DNA from: JBMNGO01 sp050949885
GTDB taxonomy: Bacteria > Bacillota > Syntrophomonadia > Syntrophomonadales > Syntrophomonadaceae
Direction of reading: 5' to 3'
DNA: 64,000 bases
NCBI GenBank assembly: GCA_050949885.1
Contig: JBMNGO010000005.1
Span: forward strand, 1-64,000
Below are positions 45,729-54,415 of this stretch, piece by piece. The position numbers were made by a program, and so were the translations under genes. The notes beneath the pieces were generated by a model that was not told the DNA's origin, did not search any database, and saw only the letters and a program-made list of their open reading frames with translations. Each line of letters begins with the position of its first letter. The stretch's first letter is position 1.

Positions 45729-46478
45729 ATGTATAAAGTAGCCTTATTACCCGGACATGGAGGTTTCGACCCTGGAGCGGTAAACAGTACCAATGGTACC
45801 AGGGAATCTGATGGTAATCTGGGTGTAGCTTTAAAATTAAAACAGCTGTTAGAGGTCAATGGGATTGACGTTGTCATGAGCAGGACTGCTGATATTGCAT
45901 GTGGCGGTGCTGTTAATATCAGCCAGGATGTTGCCAACCAGATTGCTTTTGCTAATAATTCCGGTGCCGATTTAGCAGTTGCCATACATTTTAATTCTGC
46001 TGCCGACAAGGGAGCCAATGGTACTGAGGTTTTGTACAGTACTGAATGGTATGTAGATCCAAAGCGCAAGCAATTAGCCAGATTGCTGCTGGACGAACTG
46101 GTTGCTCATACGGGTCTGAGAAACCGGGGTCTGAAAACACCATCCAATGTGAGCGTTATAAAATAGGTAAAGATACCTATAGCATTGACAGAGTGTTCTT
46201 TTGTATCAAATGACGCTGAAAGTATATGGTGTTCTAACGATAGTCACCAAATGATTTTGGCTCAGGCGCATGCCAAAGCCATCTGTAAATTCCTGGGGAA
46301 GGATTATAAAGAAGGTGGTTTTATAAAAACTGCCATTAAGTTAAACGGGTCTTTAATATCTTCAGGCTTACTTATCAATGATGTATCTTATGCTCCGGTC
46401 AGGGCTCTGGCTGAAGCCCTCGGATGCGTGGTAACTTGGGATCAGGCCACCAGGACAGTAAACATTCAAAAACCATAA
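45729..46478 (+). CDS. N-acetylmuramoyl-L-alanine amidase with stalk domain, interrupted by in-frame TAG
   Basis: One frame of 249 codons with a single TAG at 46164-46166. The first part has the zinc ligands of Amidase_3 (LLPGHGGFDPG, ESDGNLGV, AIHFNSAAD). After the amber it resumes VKIPIALTECSFVSND, which includes the catalytic Glu, and ends with a copper-amine-oxidase-N type stalk domain (VSYAPVRALAEALGC). No ribosome site precedes the second part. A nonsense mutation or amber readthrough, as for the Cys-rich gene at 12242. No signal peptide is visible. Confidence 0.75.
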
Positions 46479-46578
46479 TTATGAATACCATTAAAGGCCT
46501 TATTATTTAAATAGAATAATGAAAAAATATCTAAGCATAATATTGATACTATGACAATTTACCTAAGGAGGCCAATAA

Positions 46579-46815
46579 ATGACAAAAGTTGTTGCTGTTG
46601 AAGATAACCTTAGACCTTTTAAAAAATTTTTGGAGGATCAGGGATGCCGTCTGGTAGATATGAAACAAGTCAACAATTCTCTGGTTGATGCAGTAGTCCT
46701 TTCCGGCAGTGATGAAAACATAATGGGAATGCAAGATCTCCAAACCGAAGCCATAATAATTAATGCCCGGGGTAAAACACCGCAGCAGGTATGGGATTAT
46801 ATTCGCAATATGTAA
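46579..46815 (+). CDS. YkuS family protein (UPF0180)
   Basis: A 78-residue protein with the UPF0180 pattern of an alpha/beta fold: a Val/Ala-rich opening, DAVVLSGSDENIMGMQDL and IINARGKTPQQVWDYI. The ATG has AAGGAGG upstream. Function unknown. A strong terminator follows. Confidence 0.87.
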   Translation: MTKVVAVEDNLRPFKKFLEDQGCRLVDMKQVNNSLVDAVVLSGSDENIMGMQDLQTEAIIINARGKTPQQVWDYIRNM

Positions 46816-46822
46816 ATATATG

Positions 46823-46857
46823 ACAGCAGGAGTTGTTTAGACCTGCTGTTTTTTTTG
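46823..46857 (+). terminator. Terminator after the ykuS-like gene
   Basis: ACAGCAGG pairs with CCTGCTGT around an 11-base loop, followed by eight Ts. Confidence 0.88.
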
Positions 46858-47039
46858 TCCTTTAAGGGATAACAGATCAATTTTAGGGGACAATTTCTAA
46901 AGTACTAACATATTATTATCATGTCCCCATAATCATATGGAAAAATGTAATTATCGGTACTATTTACATGGATGCAAGTTTGAATAATGAAAAAAGCCCT
47001 TACATATAATTAAATTAACTCTCGTTGGGAGGCCGACCT

Positions 47040-47990
47040 ATGATTTATCAAATACAAATAGTAACGGCCAATGATAGCGAATGGATAGTGGAGCAAACCG
47101 GAAGAAGGCTGCAGTGGATTAAGGAAAAGGGTTATCAGTTGACCATTGATATTATCCAGGAATCTGATGTGAATTTTATTACTCTAGCTCTTCAAGGAAA
47201 CTATGTTGATGGAGTCTTTAGGGATGAAGATATAGAAAACATTTTTAAGCACCAATTGGCTGAAGTTTTGGCGGAAAGCATTGTGAATAACTGGGAGCCC
47301 AAACTTATTTGGCGGGAAGTGCTGCGGAGCTGCAAGAGGAACCATAAAGATGACAAAAAAATAATATTTGAAAAGGCCCGGGAATTTATTAGGCGCTGCA
47401 ATGATAATGAGAGCCTTAACCTTTTGATGAATTTTGGGCGCAAGAACCGTATAGCTCATAAAATACTGGATCATTTGAATAATAACGACAGAATAGTCAT
47501 GGAAGGCTTTATCAACTTCTGTGTACCGGATTATTTGACTGAAGTCCGCTTTGCTGTAGAACTGGCCATGGAAGAGTTGAAGGATGAGAAGGAGTATAAC
47601 GAATTTGTAAAATTACTTCGCTATTTTGTTGACTCGCAACCACCAAAAGTTGTAGAAGTAAATTTGTCGGTGGACGCCAATGGAGTATTCCATCTTTGGG
47701 ATGGAAAAGGTACCAAAATAGAAGAAAACTATATGAGTTTTTATTTGGAAGATATCTCGGTAAATGAGGTAAATATTGATGATGTGCTCATAAGCATATT
47801 AATCACCATTGCTCCAAGAAAAATCGTACTTCATAATACGGAAAATGTACCCGTTAATGAAGCGATGAAGATGATAAAAAATGTGTTCCACGACAAAATA
47901 CAAACCTGCCCGGGTTGTGACAGGTGCTTTTCTCATACCGGCAGAATGTCTTTAAAGAGCGGCGTGAAAGGCGAAAAGAAAAAAGTATAA
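47040..47990 (+). CDS. ytxC: Sporulation protein YtxC
   Basis: A 316-residue protein of the YtxC family, found only in spore formers and of unknown function. The usual pattern WREVLRSCKRN, then FINFCVPDYLTEVRFAVELA and the Cys-rich C-terminal CPGCDRCF are seen. ATG 47040 follows GGGAGG. It lies near thrS, a common order in Bacillota. Confidence 0.88.
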   Translation: MIYQIQIVTANDSEWIVEQTGRRLQWIKEKGYQLTIDIIQESDVNFITLALQGNYVDGVFRDEDIENIFKHQLAEVLAESIVNNWEPKLIWREVLRSCKRNHKDDKKIIFEKAREFIRRCNDNESLNLLMNFGRKNRIAHKILDHLNNNDRIVMEGFINFCVPDYLTEVRFAVELAMEELKDEKEYNEFVKLLRYFVDSQPPKVVEVNLSVDANGVFHLWDGKGTKIEENYMSFYLEDISVNEVNIDDVLISILITIAPRKIVLHNTENVPVNEAMKMIKNVFHDKIQTCPGCDRCFSHTGRMSLKSGVKGEKKKV

Positions 47991-48017
47991 TAATGCATGC
48001 TAATTAAATAAATAAAC

Positions 48018-48048
48018 AGCCGGCTCAGGTTTTTTTTGAAGGCCGGCT
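48018..48048. terminator. Terminator after ytxC
   Basis: AGCCGGC (48018-48024) pairs with GCCGGCT (48042-48048) around a loop containing eight Ts; the flanks AATAAA and TTTATT extend the stem with one mismatch, so it is roughly symmetric for both strands. Confidence 0.75.
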
Positions 48049-48172
48049 ATTTATTTGGAAAGTCTGACAAAAGCGAATGCTGCGGGTAAATGTCATGGTT
48101 TCGGTGTTTATTGCGACTGTCAGAAAAATCTGTTATATTCTTTTTAGTATGCTGCAAGGTGGATAAAATGGA

Positions 48173-48772
48173 ATGGAGTATCGCTTTATAGCAATACCGC
48201 TCATTAGTTGTCTGATCGGCTACATCACTAATGTATTGGCTATTAAGCTGCTGTTCTGGCCACAACAGCCCATAAACTTGCTCTTTGGTCAAATTCAGGG
48301 TTTGCTGCCCAAACGGAGATCTGAGATTGCCGCCAAAATTGGGGAATTGGTTCAAGAGCAACTGGTATCATCAGATGATATTATTGATAAGATAAATACT
48401 CCTGAAATCAGGACCAGGATTGTTGATATAATTAGCCGGGAAATTAGAGAAAAGTTGGACACCTTTCTGCCCGGTCTTATGCCCGCAGGATTAAAGCAAT
48501 TGATTGGAGACAATTTGGACAAGATATTATATCATGAAGTACCTGCATTTATAGATCAGGTTATAAACGCCGATAAAGGATTTTTGAATAACCAGATTCA
48601 GATAAATCAAATGGTAGAGGATAGAATAAATGCCTTTAATTTACGTACCTTGGAAGATATGATCAGAAATGTATCTGCCACCGAACTAAAGTTTATCGAA
48701 ATCCTGGGAGGAGTCCTGGGATTTATTATTGGCCTGTTGCAAGTGGGGATGCTAGTATTACTCCCTATTTAA
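48173..48772 (+). CDS. DUF445 membrane protein (YheB-like)
   Basis: A 199-residue protein with an N-terminal helix (FIAIPLISCLIGYITNVLAI, including the conserved TN), a coiled helical body and a C-terminal transmembrane helix (about 177-199). This is the short DUF445 form. The ATG at 48173 has AAGGTGG about a dozen bases upstream. In Bacillus, YheB-type proteins are linked with spores; here it directly precedes thrS and may share a transcript. Confidence 0.85.
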   Translation: MEYRFIAIPLISCLIGYITNVLAIKLLFWPQQPINLLFGQIQGLLPKRRSEIAAKIGELVQEQLVSSDDIIDKINTPEIRTRIVDIISREIREKLDTFLPGLMPAGLKQLIGDNLDKILYHEVPAFIDQVINADKGFLNNQIQINQMVEDRINAFNLRTLEDMIRNVSATELKFIEILGGVLGFIIGLLQVGMLVLLPI

Positions 48773-48809
48773 TGATCAACAATCTATTTAGCAATTAGGA
48801 GGCAAAACA

Positions 48810-50720
48810 ATGGTTACCGTGAATCTAAAAGATGGTAGTGAACGAAAATACCCTGGTGGTGTCAGCCTAATGACGGTGGCGGAGGATATTAGTCCCAGGA
48901 TGGCCCAAAAGGCCATTGTCGCCAGGTTAAACGGCCGGCTGGCTGACTTGAATAAACAAATTAGTGAGGATAGCCATGTTGAATTCCTCAGCATGGAAGA
49001 TGAAGAAGCCTGGGAAGTGTATCGCCACTCCTCAGCCCATGTTATGGCCCAGGCAGTGAAAAGACTCTGGCCGGGGGTCAAACTGGCTATAGGACCGGCT
49101 ATTGATAAAGGTTTTTACTATGATTTTGACAGTGAATATACTTTTACGCCTGAAGACTTTGAAAAGATTGAAACAGAAATGAATCGTATTATCAAGGAGG
49201 ATTTGCCCATCACAAGACGGGAATTAAGCCGGGATGAGGCTATCCGTCTTTTCTCCCAGTACCAGGAAGATTATAAAGTTGAACTTATCAAAGATTTGCC
49301 CCCAGATGCCGTAATAAGCATTTATCAACAGGGGGAATTCGTGGATCTTTGCGCCGGTCCCCATGTTCCTTCCACAGGCAGGCTGAAAGTGATTAAACTA
49401 TTAAATGTGGCAGGAGCTTACTGGAGGGGCAATGAGAAAAACAAAATGCTCCAAAGGATTTATGCTACCTCTTTTCCCCAAAAATCTATGCTGGATGATT
49501 ATTTATTCAAGCTGGAAGAGGCCAAGAAACGTGACCACAGGCGCCTTGGCAGGGAACTGGAACTTTTTACCGTCCTGGATGAGGGACCCGGCTTTCCCTT
49601 TTTCCTCCCCAAAGGGATGATTATCAGAAACGAATTGGAAAATTTCTGGCGGGAAGAACACAAAAAGGCTGGGTATCAGGAGATCCGCACTCCCATCATA
49701 CTCAACCGGGAACTATGGGAAAGATCCGGGCACTGGGATCATTACAAGGAAAATATGTATTTTACAACCATTGACGAAGGCCAATATGCGATTAAACCCA
49801 TGAATTGCCCTGGAAGCCTGCTGGTTTACAAGCAAAAATTGCACAGCTACAAGGAATTGCCCATAAGGATGGGAGAACTGGGGCTGGTGCACAGGCATGA
49901 ACTGTCCGGGGCTCTCCACGGCCTTATGCGGGTTAGAGCTTTTACTCAGGATGATGCCCATATTTTCATGCTGGAAGAACAGATAATAGATGAGATAAAA
50001 GGCGTTATTAACCTGATTGATCGTTTTTACAAGCTGTTCGGTTTTACTTATCATGTGGAAGTGTCAACCCGGCCGGAAAATTCCATGGGGTCGGCCGAAA
50101 TTTGGGAAACAGCTACTCAGGCTCTGATCCAGGCCTTAAACGAAAAGGGTATGGAATACCGCATAAATGAAGGAGACGGGGCATTTTACGGACCCAAGAT
50201 AGATTTTCACCTGCAGGATTCCCTTGACCGGACCTGGCAGTGCGGAACCATTCAACTGGACTTTCAGTTCCCGGAGAAGTTTGATTTAACCTATGTTGGA
50301 GAAGATGGGGAAAAACATCGTCCGGTTATGATACACAGGGTTATTTATGGCAGCATTGAAAGATTTATTGCGATTTTAACCGAGCATTTTGCCGGGGCTT
50401 TTCCTGCCTGGCTGGCACCAGTTCAGGCCAGGTTATTGCCCATAACTGACAGGCACCATGAATATGCACAAAAGGTAGCTGAGCAATTGGAAAAAGCCGG
50501 GATCAGGGTTGAGATGGACAGCCGCAGCGAAAAGATAGGGTATAAAATAAGGGAAGGACAACTGCAGAAAATCCCATACCTTTTGGTTATGGGGGATCGT
50601 GAGGGCGAAGGAGGAACAGTAGCGGTTCGGCATCGCAAAGAAGGAGATCTGGGCACGATGCTGGTGGAGGATTTTGTTCGTATGCTATCTGATGAGATTA
50701 AAGAAAAAGCTATAAGATAA
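48810..50720 (+). CDS. thrS: Threonyl-tRNA synthetase
   Basis: A 636-residue class II synthetase: TGS domain (1-60), the editing SAD domain with the zinc-binding HSSAHVMAQAVKRLWPG, the core with motif-2 region RELWERSGHWDHYKENMYF, the zinc Cys of KPMNCPGSL and HDRHE-type LVHRHELSGALHGL and a C-terminal anticodon domain. The ATG has TTAGGAGG. No T-box is seen in the 37 bases upstream or the preceding gene region. Length typical. Confidence 0.96.
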   Translation: MVTVNLKDGSERKYPGGVSLMTVAEDISPRMAQKAIVARLNGRLADLNKQISEDSHVEFLSMEDEEAWEVYRHSSAHVMAQAVKRLWPGVKLAIGPAIDKGFYYDFDSEYTFTPEDFEKIETEMNRIIKEDLPITRRELSRDEAIRLFSQYQEDYKVELIKDLPPDAVISIYQQGEFVDLCAGPHVPSTGRLKVIKLLNVAGAYWRGNEKNKMLQRIYATSFPQKSMLDDYLFKLEEAKKRDHRRLGRELELFTVLDEGPGFPFFLPKGMIIRNELENFWREEHKKAGYQEIRTPIILNRELWERSGHWDHYKENMYFTTIDEGQYAIKPMNCPGSLLVYKQKLHSYKELPIRMGELGLVHRHELSGALHGLMRVRAFTQDDAHIFMLEEQIIDEIKGVINLIDRFYKLFGFTYHVEVSTRPENSMGSAEIWETATQALIQALNEKGMEYRINEGDGAFYGPKIDFHLQDSLDRTWQCGTIQLDFQFPEKFDLTYVGEDGEKHRPVMIHRVIYGSIERFIAILTEHFAGAFPAWLAPVQARLLPITDRHHEYAQKVAEQLEKAGIRVEMDSRSEKIGYKIREGQLQKIPYLLVMGDREGEGGTVAVRHRKEGDLGTMLVEDFVRMLSDEIKEKAIR

Positions 50721-50754
50721 ATTCATTTGGGCAGGGGGATACTAATAAAATCAT

Positions 50755-50786
50755 GGGGTGTCACATTCAAAAAAATGTGGGACCCC
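50755..50786. terminator. Hairpin after thrS
   Basis: GGGGT-GTCACATT pairs with AATGTGGGACCCC with small imperfections, around CAAAAA. There is no T-tract. Confidence 0.5.
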
Positions 50787-50797
50787 TAAAAAACTGA

Positions 50798-50827
50798 TTG
50801 CATTGGTATTTTAGAATATGATATACT
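50798..50827 (+). promoter_or_regulatory. Probable promoter of the infC operon
   Basis: TTGCAT (50798-50803) and TATACT (50822-50827) are separated by 18 bases. The structured infC leader starts just downstream. Confidence 0.65.
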
Positions 50828-50844
50828 CCTAATGTATTAAAGTA

Positions 50845-50962
50845 GAGGCTTAGCTTCTCACCTTACAACTCCGTTCGTAAGGTATTTAATAAGGATTGGT
50901 AAGTTACCAGGTACCTTTTACTTAACGGAGTGCATGAGAAGCGAGTTATAACTCGCTTTTTT
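50845..50962 (+). promoter_or_regulatory. infC-rpmI-rplT leader with attenuator (L20 leader type)
   Basis: Two alternate folds are visible. Long-range helices GCTTCTCA (50853-50860) with TGAGAAGC (50935-50942), and ACTCCGTT with AACGGAGT, exclude the terminator AGCGAGT/ACTCGCT (50940-50957) followed by six Ts, since they share bases 50940-50942. This is the layout of the L20-type leader in Bacillota, in which ribosomal protein L20 controls readthrough. That L20 is the ligand here is an inference from the operon. Confidence 0.8.
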
Positions 50963-50985
50963 AATTTCCAGGAGGTGAACTTCTT

Positions 50986-51525
50986 ATTAGTAAAGATTGG
51001 AGAATAAACGAAAACATCCGGGTCAAGGAAGTCAGGTTAGTATCCGAAACCGGGGAACAACTGGGCATACTGCCCATCAACCAGGCATTGCAGCTTGCGG
51101 CTGAAAGGAATCTCGATCTGGTTGAGGTGGCTCCTCTGGCTAAACCCCCGGTCTGCCGCTTGATGGATTATGGTAAGTTTAAGTTTGAACAGAGTAAAAG
51201 GGAAAAAGAAGCTCGAAAGAAACAAAAAATAATTTCGCTTAAGGAAGTAAAAATGCGTCCCAATATTGATGAGCATGATTTCCAGGTAAAAGCCAAGAAC
51301 GCCAGGAAATTCTTAACTTCCGGTGATAAAGTAAAAGTTACCATTATGTTCAAAGGTCGGCAGATTACACACCCGGAGTTGGGAGAGAGGTTATCGCTTA
51401 AGCTCGTGGAGCAGCTGGCAGATATATCTTCTATGGAAAAATCTCCTAAGGTCGAAGGTAAAAACATGGTTACCATATTAGCACCGAAAATGGAAAGTGA
51501 TAAGGAAAAGAAGGAGGAATCTTGA
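50986..51525 (+). CDS. infC: Translation initiation factor IF-3 (AUU start)
   Basis: A 179-residue IF-3 that binds 30S subunits and prevents premature 50S joining. The frame runs back to an ATT at 50986, seven bases after AGGAGGTGA, giving [18 protein letters not shown], the normal IF-3 N-terminus; the next start-like codon is a TTG at 51088, inside the protein. The motif [19 protein letters not shown] is conserved. AUU is the codon IF-3 discriminates against, so IF-3 autoregulates as in E. coli. Its stop overlaps rpmI. Confidence 0.93.
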   Translation: MSKDWRINENIRVKEVRLVSETGEQLGILPINQALQLAAERNLDLVEVAPLAKPPVCRLMDYGKFKFEQSKREKEARKKQKIISLKEVKMRPNIDEHDFQVKAKNARKFLTSGDKVKVTIMFKGRQITHPELGERLSLKLVEQLADISSMEKSPKVEGKNMVTILAPKMESDKEKKEES

Positions 51526-51722
51526 TGCCGAAGACCAAAACCCACAGGGGTGCTGCCAAGAGATTTAAAAAGACTGGAAATGGCAAGATAAAAAGGTCCA
51601 AGGCTTATGCCAGCCATTTATTAGGGGGTAAAAGCCCCAAGAGAAAAAGAAACTTGCGTAAGCCCGGGTTGGTTAGTGAAAATGAAACCAAAAGAATTTC
51701 CAGACTGATACCTTATGCATAA
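51525..51722 (+). CDS. rpmI: 50S ribosomal protein L35
   Basis: A 65-residue basic protein, [20 protein letters not shown], with the conserved [18 protein letters not shown]. The ATG overlaps the infC stop codon (TGATG) and AAGGAGG lies upstream, so it is translationally coupled. Typical size. Confidence 0.96.
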   Translation: MPKTKTHRGAAKRFKKTGNGKIKRSKAYASHLLGGKSPKRKRNLRKPGLVSENETKRISRLIPYA

Positions 51723-51741
51723 TTAGAGGAGGTAGTTGTTT

Positions 51742-52095
51742 ATGCCAAGAATCAAACGCGGAGTTACTTCACATAGAAGGCATAAAAAGATACTTAAAAT
51801 GGCCAAGGGCTACCGGGGAAGCAAATCCAAGCTGTTTAAAGTAGCCAAACAGCAGGTAATGAAGTCAGGCAACTATGCCTATATACACCGCCGGTTAAAG
51901 AAAAGGGATTTTCGCAAACTTTGGATAGCTCGAATAAACGCAGCCGCACGAGACAATGGAACTACCTACAGCCGTATGGTACATGGCCTCAAGGTGGCCG
52001 GCGTGGACATTAACCGAAAGGTTCTGGCAGAGCTGGCAGTTAGTGATCCCCAGGGGTTCTCTGAATTGGCAGAGCTGGCCAAGAAGAATTTATAG
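51742..52095 (+). CDS. rplT: 50S ribosomal protein L20
   Basis: A 117-residue rRNA-binding protein beginning [20 protein letters not shown] and with the [17 protein letters not shown] motif. GAGGAGG lies 9 bases upstream of ATG 51742; 19 bases separate it from rpmI. It is the presumed ligand for the leader at 50845-50962. Confidence 0.96.
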   Translation: MPRIKRGVTSHRRHKKILKMAKGYRGSKSKLFKVAKQQVMKSGNYAYIHRRLKKRDFRKLWIARINAAARDNGTTYSRMVHGLKVAGVDINRKVLAELAVSDPQGFSELAELAKKNL

Positions 52096-52153
52096 CAAAG
52101 AGAGAAAAGCATGGCAGGTGTCGTGCTTTTTGTCTTACCTAAGGAAAGTGAAG

Positions 52154-52969
52154 ATGCAGAGAATAACTTCCAGGGATAACCCCAAAGTCAAAAATGCTGC
52201 GGGATTAATAAAAAGTAAAAACCGGAAAGATGAAGGCCTTTTTTTAATTGAAGGCAAAAAACTGGTCGAGGAAGCTTTACAATGCGACATAAAGCTGGTA
52301 AGGCTTTTTTTTGATGAAGCAAAACTGCCGTCTATGGAGGAATTCCTAAAGGAAGATTACGGGATAGAGAGATATGTATTAACCAGTCAGGTTTTTCGGT
52401 TTATCTCTGATACCCAGACCCCCCAGGGCGTTATTGCTGTAGCTCGGAAACCAGAATATTCAGTAAAGACCATAGCAGATACAGGAGAATTTCTGATACT
52501 TTTGGATCATATCAGTGATCCGGGCAATCTGGGAGGAATGATAAGGACAGCATGGGCTCTGGGAGTGGGCGGAATACTCTTGACCAGGGGCTGTGTAGAT
52601 CCCTTCAACCCAAAAGTAGTCCGGGCCAGCATGGGGGGCATATTTCACGTGCCAGTTGCTTGTGATATTGAAGCCAGAGACCTAATTGACCTTAAGCAGC
52701 ACCAGGGGTTTACCATCCTGGGGACGGAGCTGCATGCAGACCGGGATTTATTTGATTGCGTTTTTACTGGCCGCCAGGTAGTGGTAATCGGTAGCGAGTC
52801 CCAGGGCATAAGTGGAGAAATAAAGGGCATCTGTGACAGCCTTTTTAAAATCCCCATGGAAGCAGGGGTGGATTCCCTTAATGCAGCAATAGCCTGTGGC
52901 ATAATTGCATGTGAAGCCTACAGGCAGCGAAGAGCTGTTCCTTGTTATGAAAAATCTTTTATGCTATAA
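52154..52969 (+). CDS. TrmH/SpoU family RNA 2'-O-ribose methyltransferase (RlmB-like)
   Basis: A 271-residue SPOUT methyltransferase with an N-terminal L30e-like substrate-binding domain (EGLFLIEGKKLVEEAL) and the C-terminal knotted domain with ILLDHISDPGNLGGMIRTAWA, VRASMGGIFHVPV, VIGSESQGIS and IPMEAGVDSLNAAIACGI. The gene following L20 in this order is commonly a 23S rRNA methylase. ATG 52154 is behind AAGGAAAG. Exact target unknown. Confidence 0.88.
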   Translation: MQRITSRDNPKVKNAAGLIKSKNRKDEGLFLIEGKKLVEEALQCDIKLVRLFFDEAKLPSMEEFLKEDYGIERYVLTSQVFRFISDTQTPQGVIAVARKPEYSVKTIADTGEFLILLDHISDPGNLGGMIRTAWALGVGGILLTRGCVDPFNPKVVRASMGGIFHVPVACDIEARDLIDLKQHQGFTILGTELHADRDLFDCVFTGRQVVVIGSESQGISGEIKGICDSLFKIPMEAGVDSLNAAIACGIIACEAYRQRRAVPCYEKSFML

Positions 52970-53046
52970 TGATGCCAAGTTTGGACCCCAGAGGTGGAGG
53001 GTGAATGTGAATGCTTAGTCCTGCGGACAGTTTGTGGCATCTTTTT
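52970..53046. terminator. Possible terminator of the rplT-methyltransferase operon
   Basis: GATGCCA (52971-52977) can pair with TGGCATC (53035-53041), followed by TTTTT. The intervening region is long, so folding is uncertain. Confidence 0.4.
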
Positions 53047-53073
53047 GAACAGTCCGGTTGTATTATATACTAT
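53045..53073 (+). promoter_or_regulatory. Promoter of the pheST operon
   Basis: TTGAAC (53045-53050) and TACTAT (53068-53073) are 17 bases apart; the T-box leader follows. Confidence 0.7.
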
Positions 53074-53084
53074 CTTTTATATAA

Positions 53085-53352
53085 GATAATAATAACCCAA
53101 TAATATCTAAAGGCTATGAACAGGATAAGTAGCTTGCTGTAAACCTTCCAGGGAGGCTATTCCAAAGACTGAGAGAATAGCTAGGTTAAGGCCGGTGAAT
53201 TCACCTGGGAGTTGTGGATTGAAGTAGCAGTAGGTCTAACCGGTAAGCCCCCGTTAACGGCTTTAAGCGAACCAGATACTGGTAGAGGATCTGGTTAATT
53301 AGGGTGGTACCGCGGAGCACAGCTTTCGTCCTTAAGGATGAGGGCTTTTTTA
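53085..53352 (+). promoter_or_regulatory. T-box riboswitch, tRNA-Phe
   Basis: The T-box core AGGGTGGTACCGCG is at 53301-53314. The specifier TTC (Phe) is at 53200-53202 in the stem-I loop after GGCCGGTGAA. The terminator, AGCTTTCGTCCTTAAGG onward, ends at 53352 with TTTTTT. Uncharged tRNA-Phe pairs with the specifier and the T-box loop, opening the antiterminator to let pheST be read. Specifier and downstream genes agree. Confidence 0.92.
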
Positions 53353-53380
53353 TTTTCTGGCAAGGAGGGAGCAAATACAC

Positions 53381-54403
53381 GTGTTGGAAAAACTTGAGTT
53401 GATCAAAAATAATGCGCAAGAAAAACTGAAGTCTGTTAATAGTATTGAAGAGATCAACCAACTGAGAGTCAAAATACTGGGGAGAAAAGGGGATATAACT
53501 CAGGTACTAAGATCCCTAAAGGATCTTGCGCCTGAAGAACGAGTCAAGGTTGGGCAGGTAGCCAATGAGGTAAAAGCTTATCTGGAAGAGAAAATCAGTT
53601 TGCGAACTGAAGAATTTAGACGCCAGGAAATGGAGAAAAAACTGGCCATGGAGCAGATTGACATTTCCTTACCGGGCTTGCCGCTGCCAAAAGGAAGCAA
53701 GCATCCCCTGACCCAAATTACTGAAGAAATTAGAGATATTTTTGTGGGTATGGGGTTTGAAGTTGCGGAAGGACCGCAAATAGAATCGGATTATTACAAT
53801 TTTCAGGCTTTAAATATGGCCAAAGATCACCCGGCGCGGGATATGCAGGACTCTTTCTATATTTCTGAAGATGTGCTTTTACGCACCCATACTTCACCCA
53901 ATCAGGTAAGGGTAATGGAGAAGCTGGCTCCCCGTCTTCCGGTAAAGATAATCGTACCGGGAATGGTTTACAGAAGGGATGATGATGCCACCCACTCGCC
54001 CATGTTCAGCCAGGTAGAAGGACTGGTCATAGATAAAAGAATTACCTTTGGCAATCTAAAGGGTACTTTAATGCATTTTGCCCGCAAGATATTTGGCGAG
54101 GGATTAGAGGTAAGGTATCGTCCCAGTTTTTTCCCATTTACGGAACCCAGTGCAGAAATGGATATCTCCTGTGTGATCTGTAATGGGAAAGGATGCCGGG
54201 TTTGTTCGCATACAGGCTGGTTGGAGATTTTAGGGGCAGGTATGGTTCATCCCCGGGTCCTCCAGTACGGAGGGTACGACCCAGAACAGGTAACCGGATT
54301 TGCTTTTGGTATGGGTATTGAAAGGATAGGCATGCTAAAATATGGGATTAACGATTTGCGAATCTTTTTCGATAATGATAAACGCTTTCTACAACAATTT
54401 TAG
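53381..54403 (+). CDS. pheS: Phenylalanyl-tRNA synthetase alpha subunit
   Basis: A 340-residue class II subunit with an N-terminal coiled coil (about 1-85) and the catalytic core: motif 1 around [19 protein letters not shown], motif 2 [10 protein letters not shown]... [19 protein letters not shown] and motif 3 near [20 protein letters not shown] 53381 follows AAGGAGGGA. It is 12 bases ahead of pheT. Length is typical. Confidence 0.96.
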   Translation: MLEKLELIKNNAQEKLKSVNSIEEINQLRVKILGRKGDITQVLRSLKDLAPEERVKVGQVANEVKAYLEEKISLRTEEFRRQEMEKKLAMEQIDISLPGLPLPKGSKHPLTQITEEIRDIFVGMGFEVAEGPQIESDYYNFQALNMAKDHPARDMQDSFYISEDVLLRTHTSPNQVRVMEKLAPRLPVKIIVPGMVYRRDDDATHSPMFSQVEGLVIDKRITFGNLKGTLMHFARKIFGEGLEVRYRPSFFPFTEPSAEMDISCVICNGKGCRVCSHTGWLEILGAGMVHPRVLQYGGYDPEQVTGFAFGMGIERIGMLKYGINDLRIFFDNDKRFLQQF

Positions 54404-54415
54404 GTAGGTGAGAAA

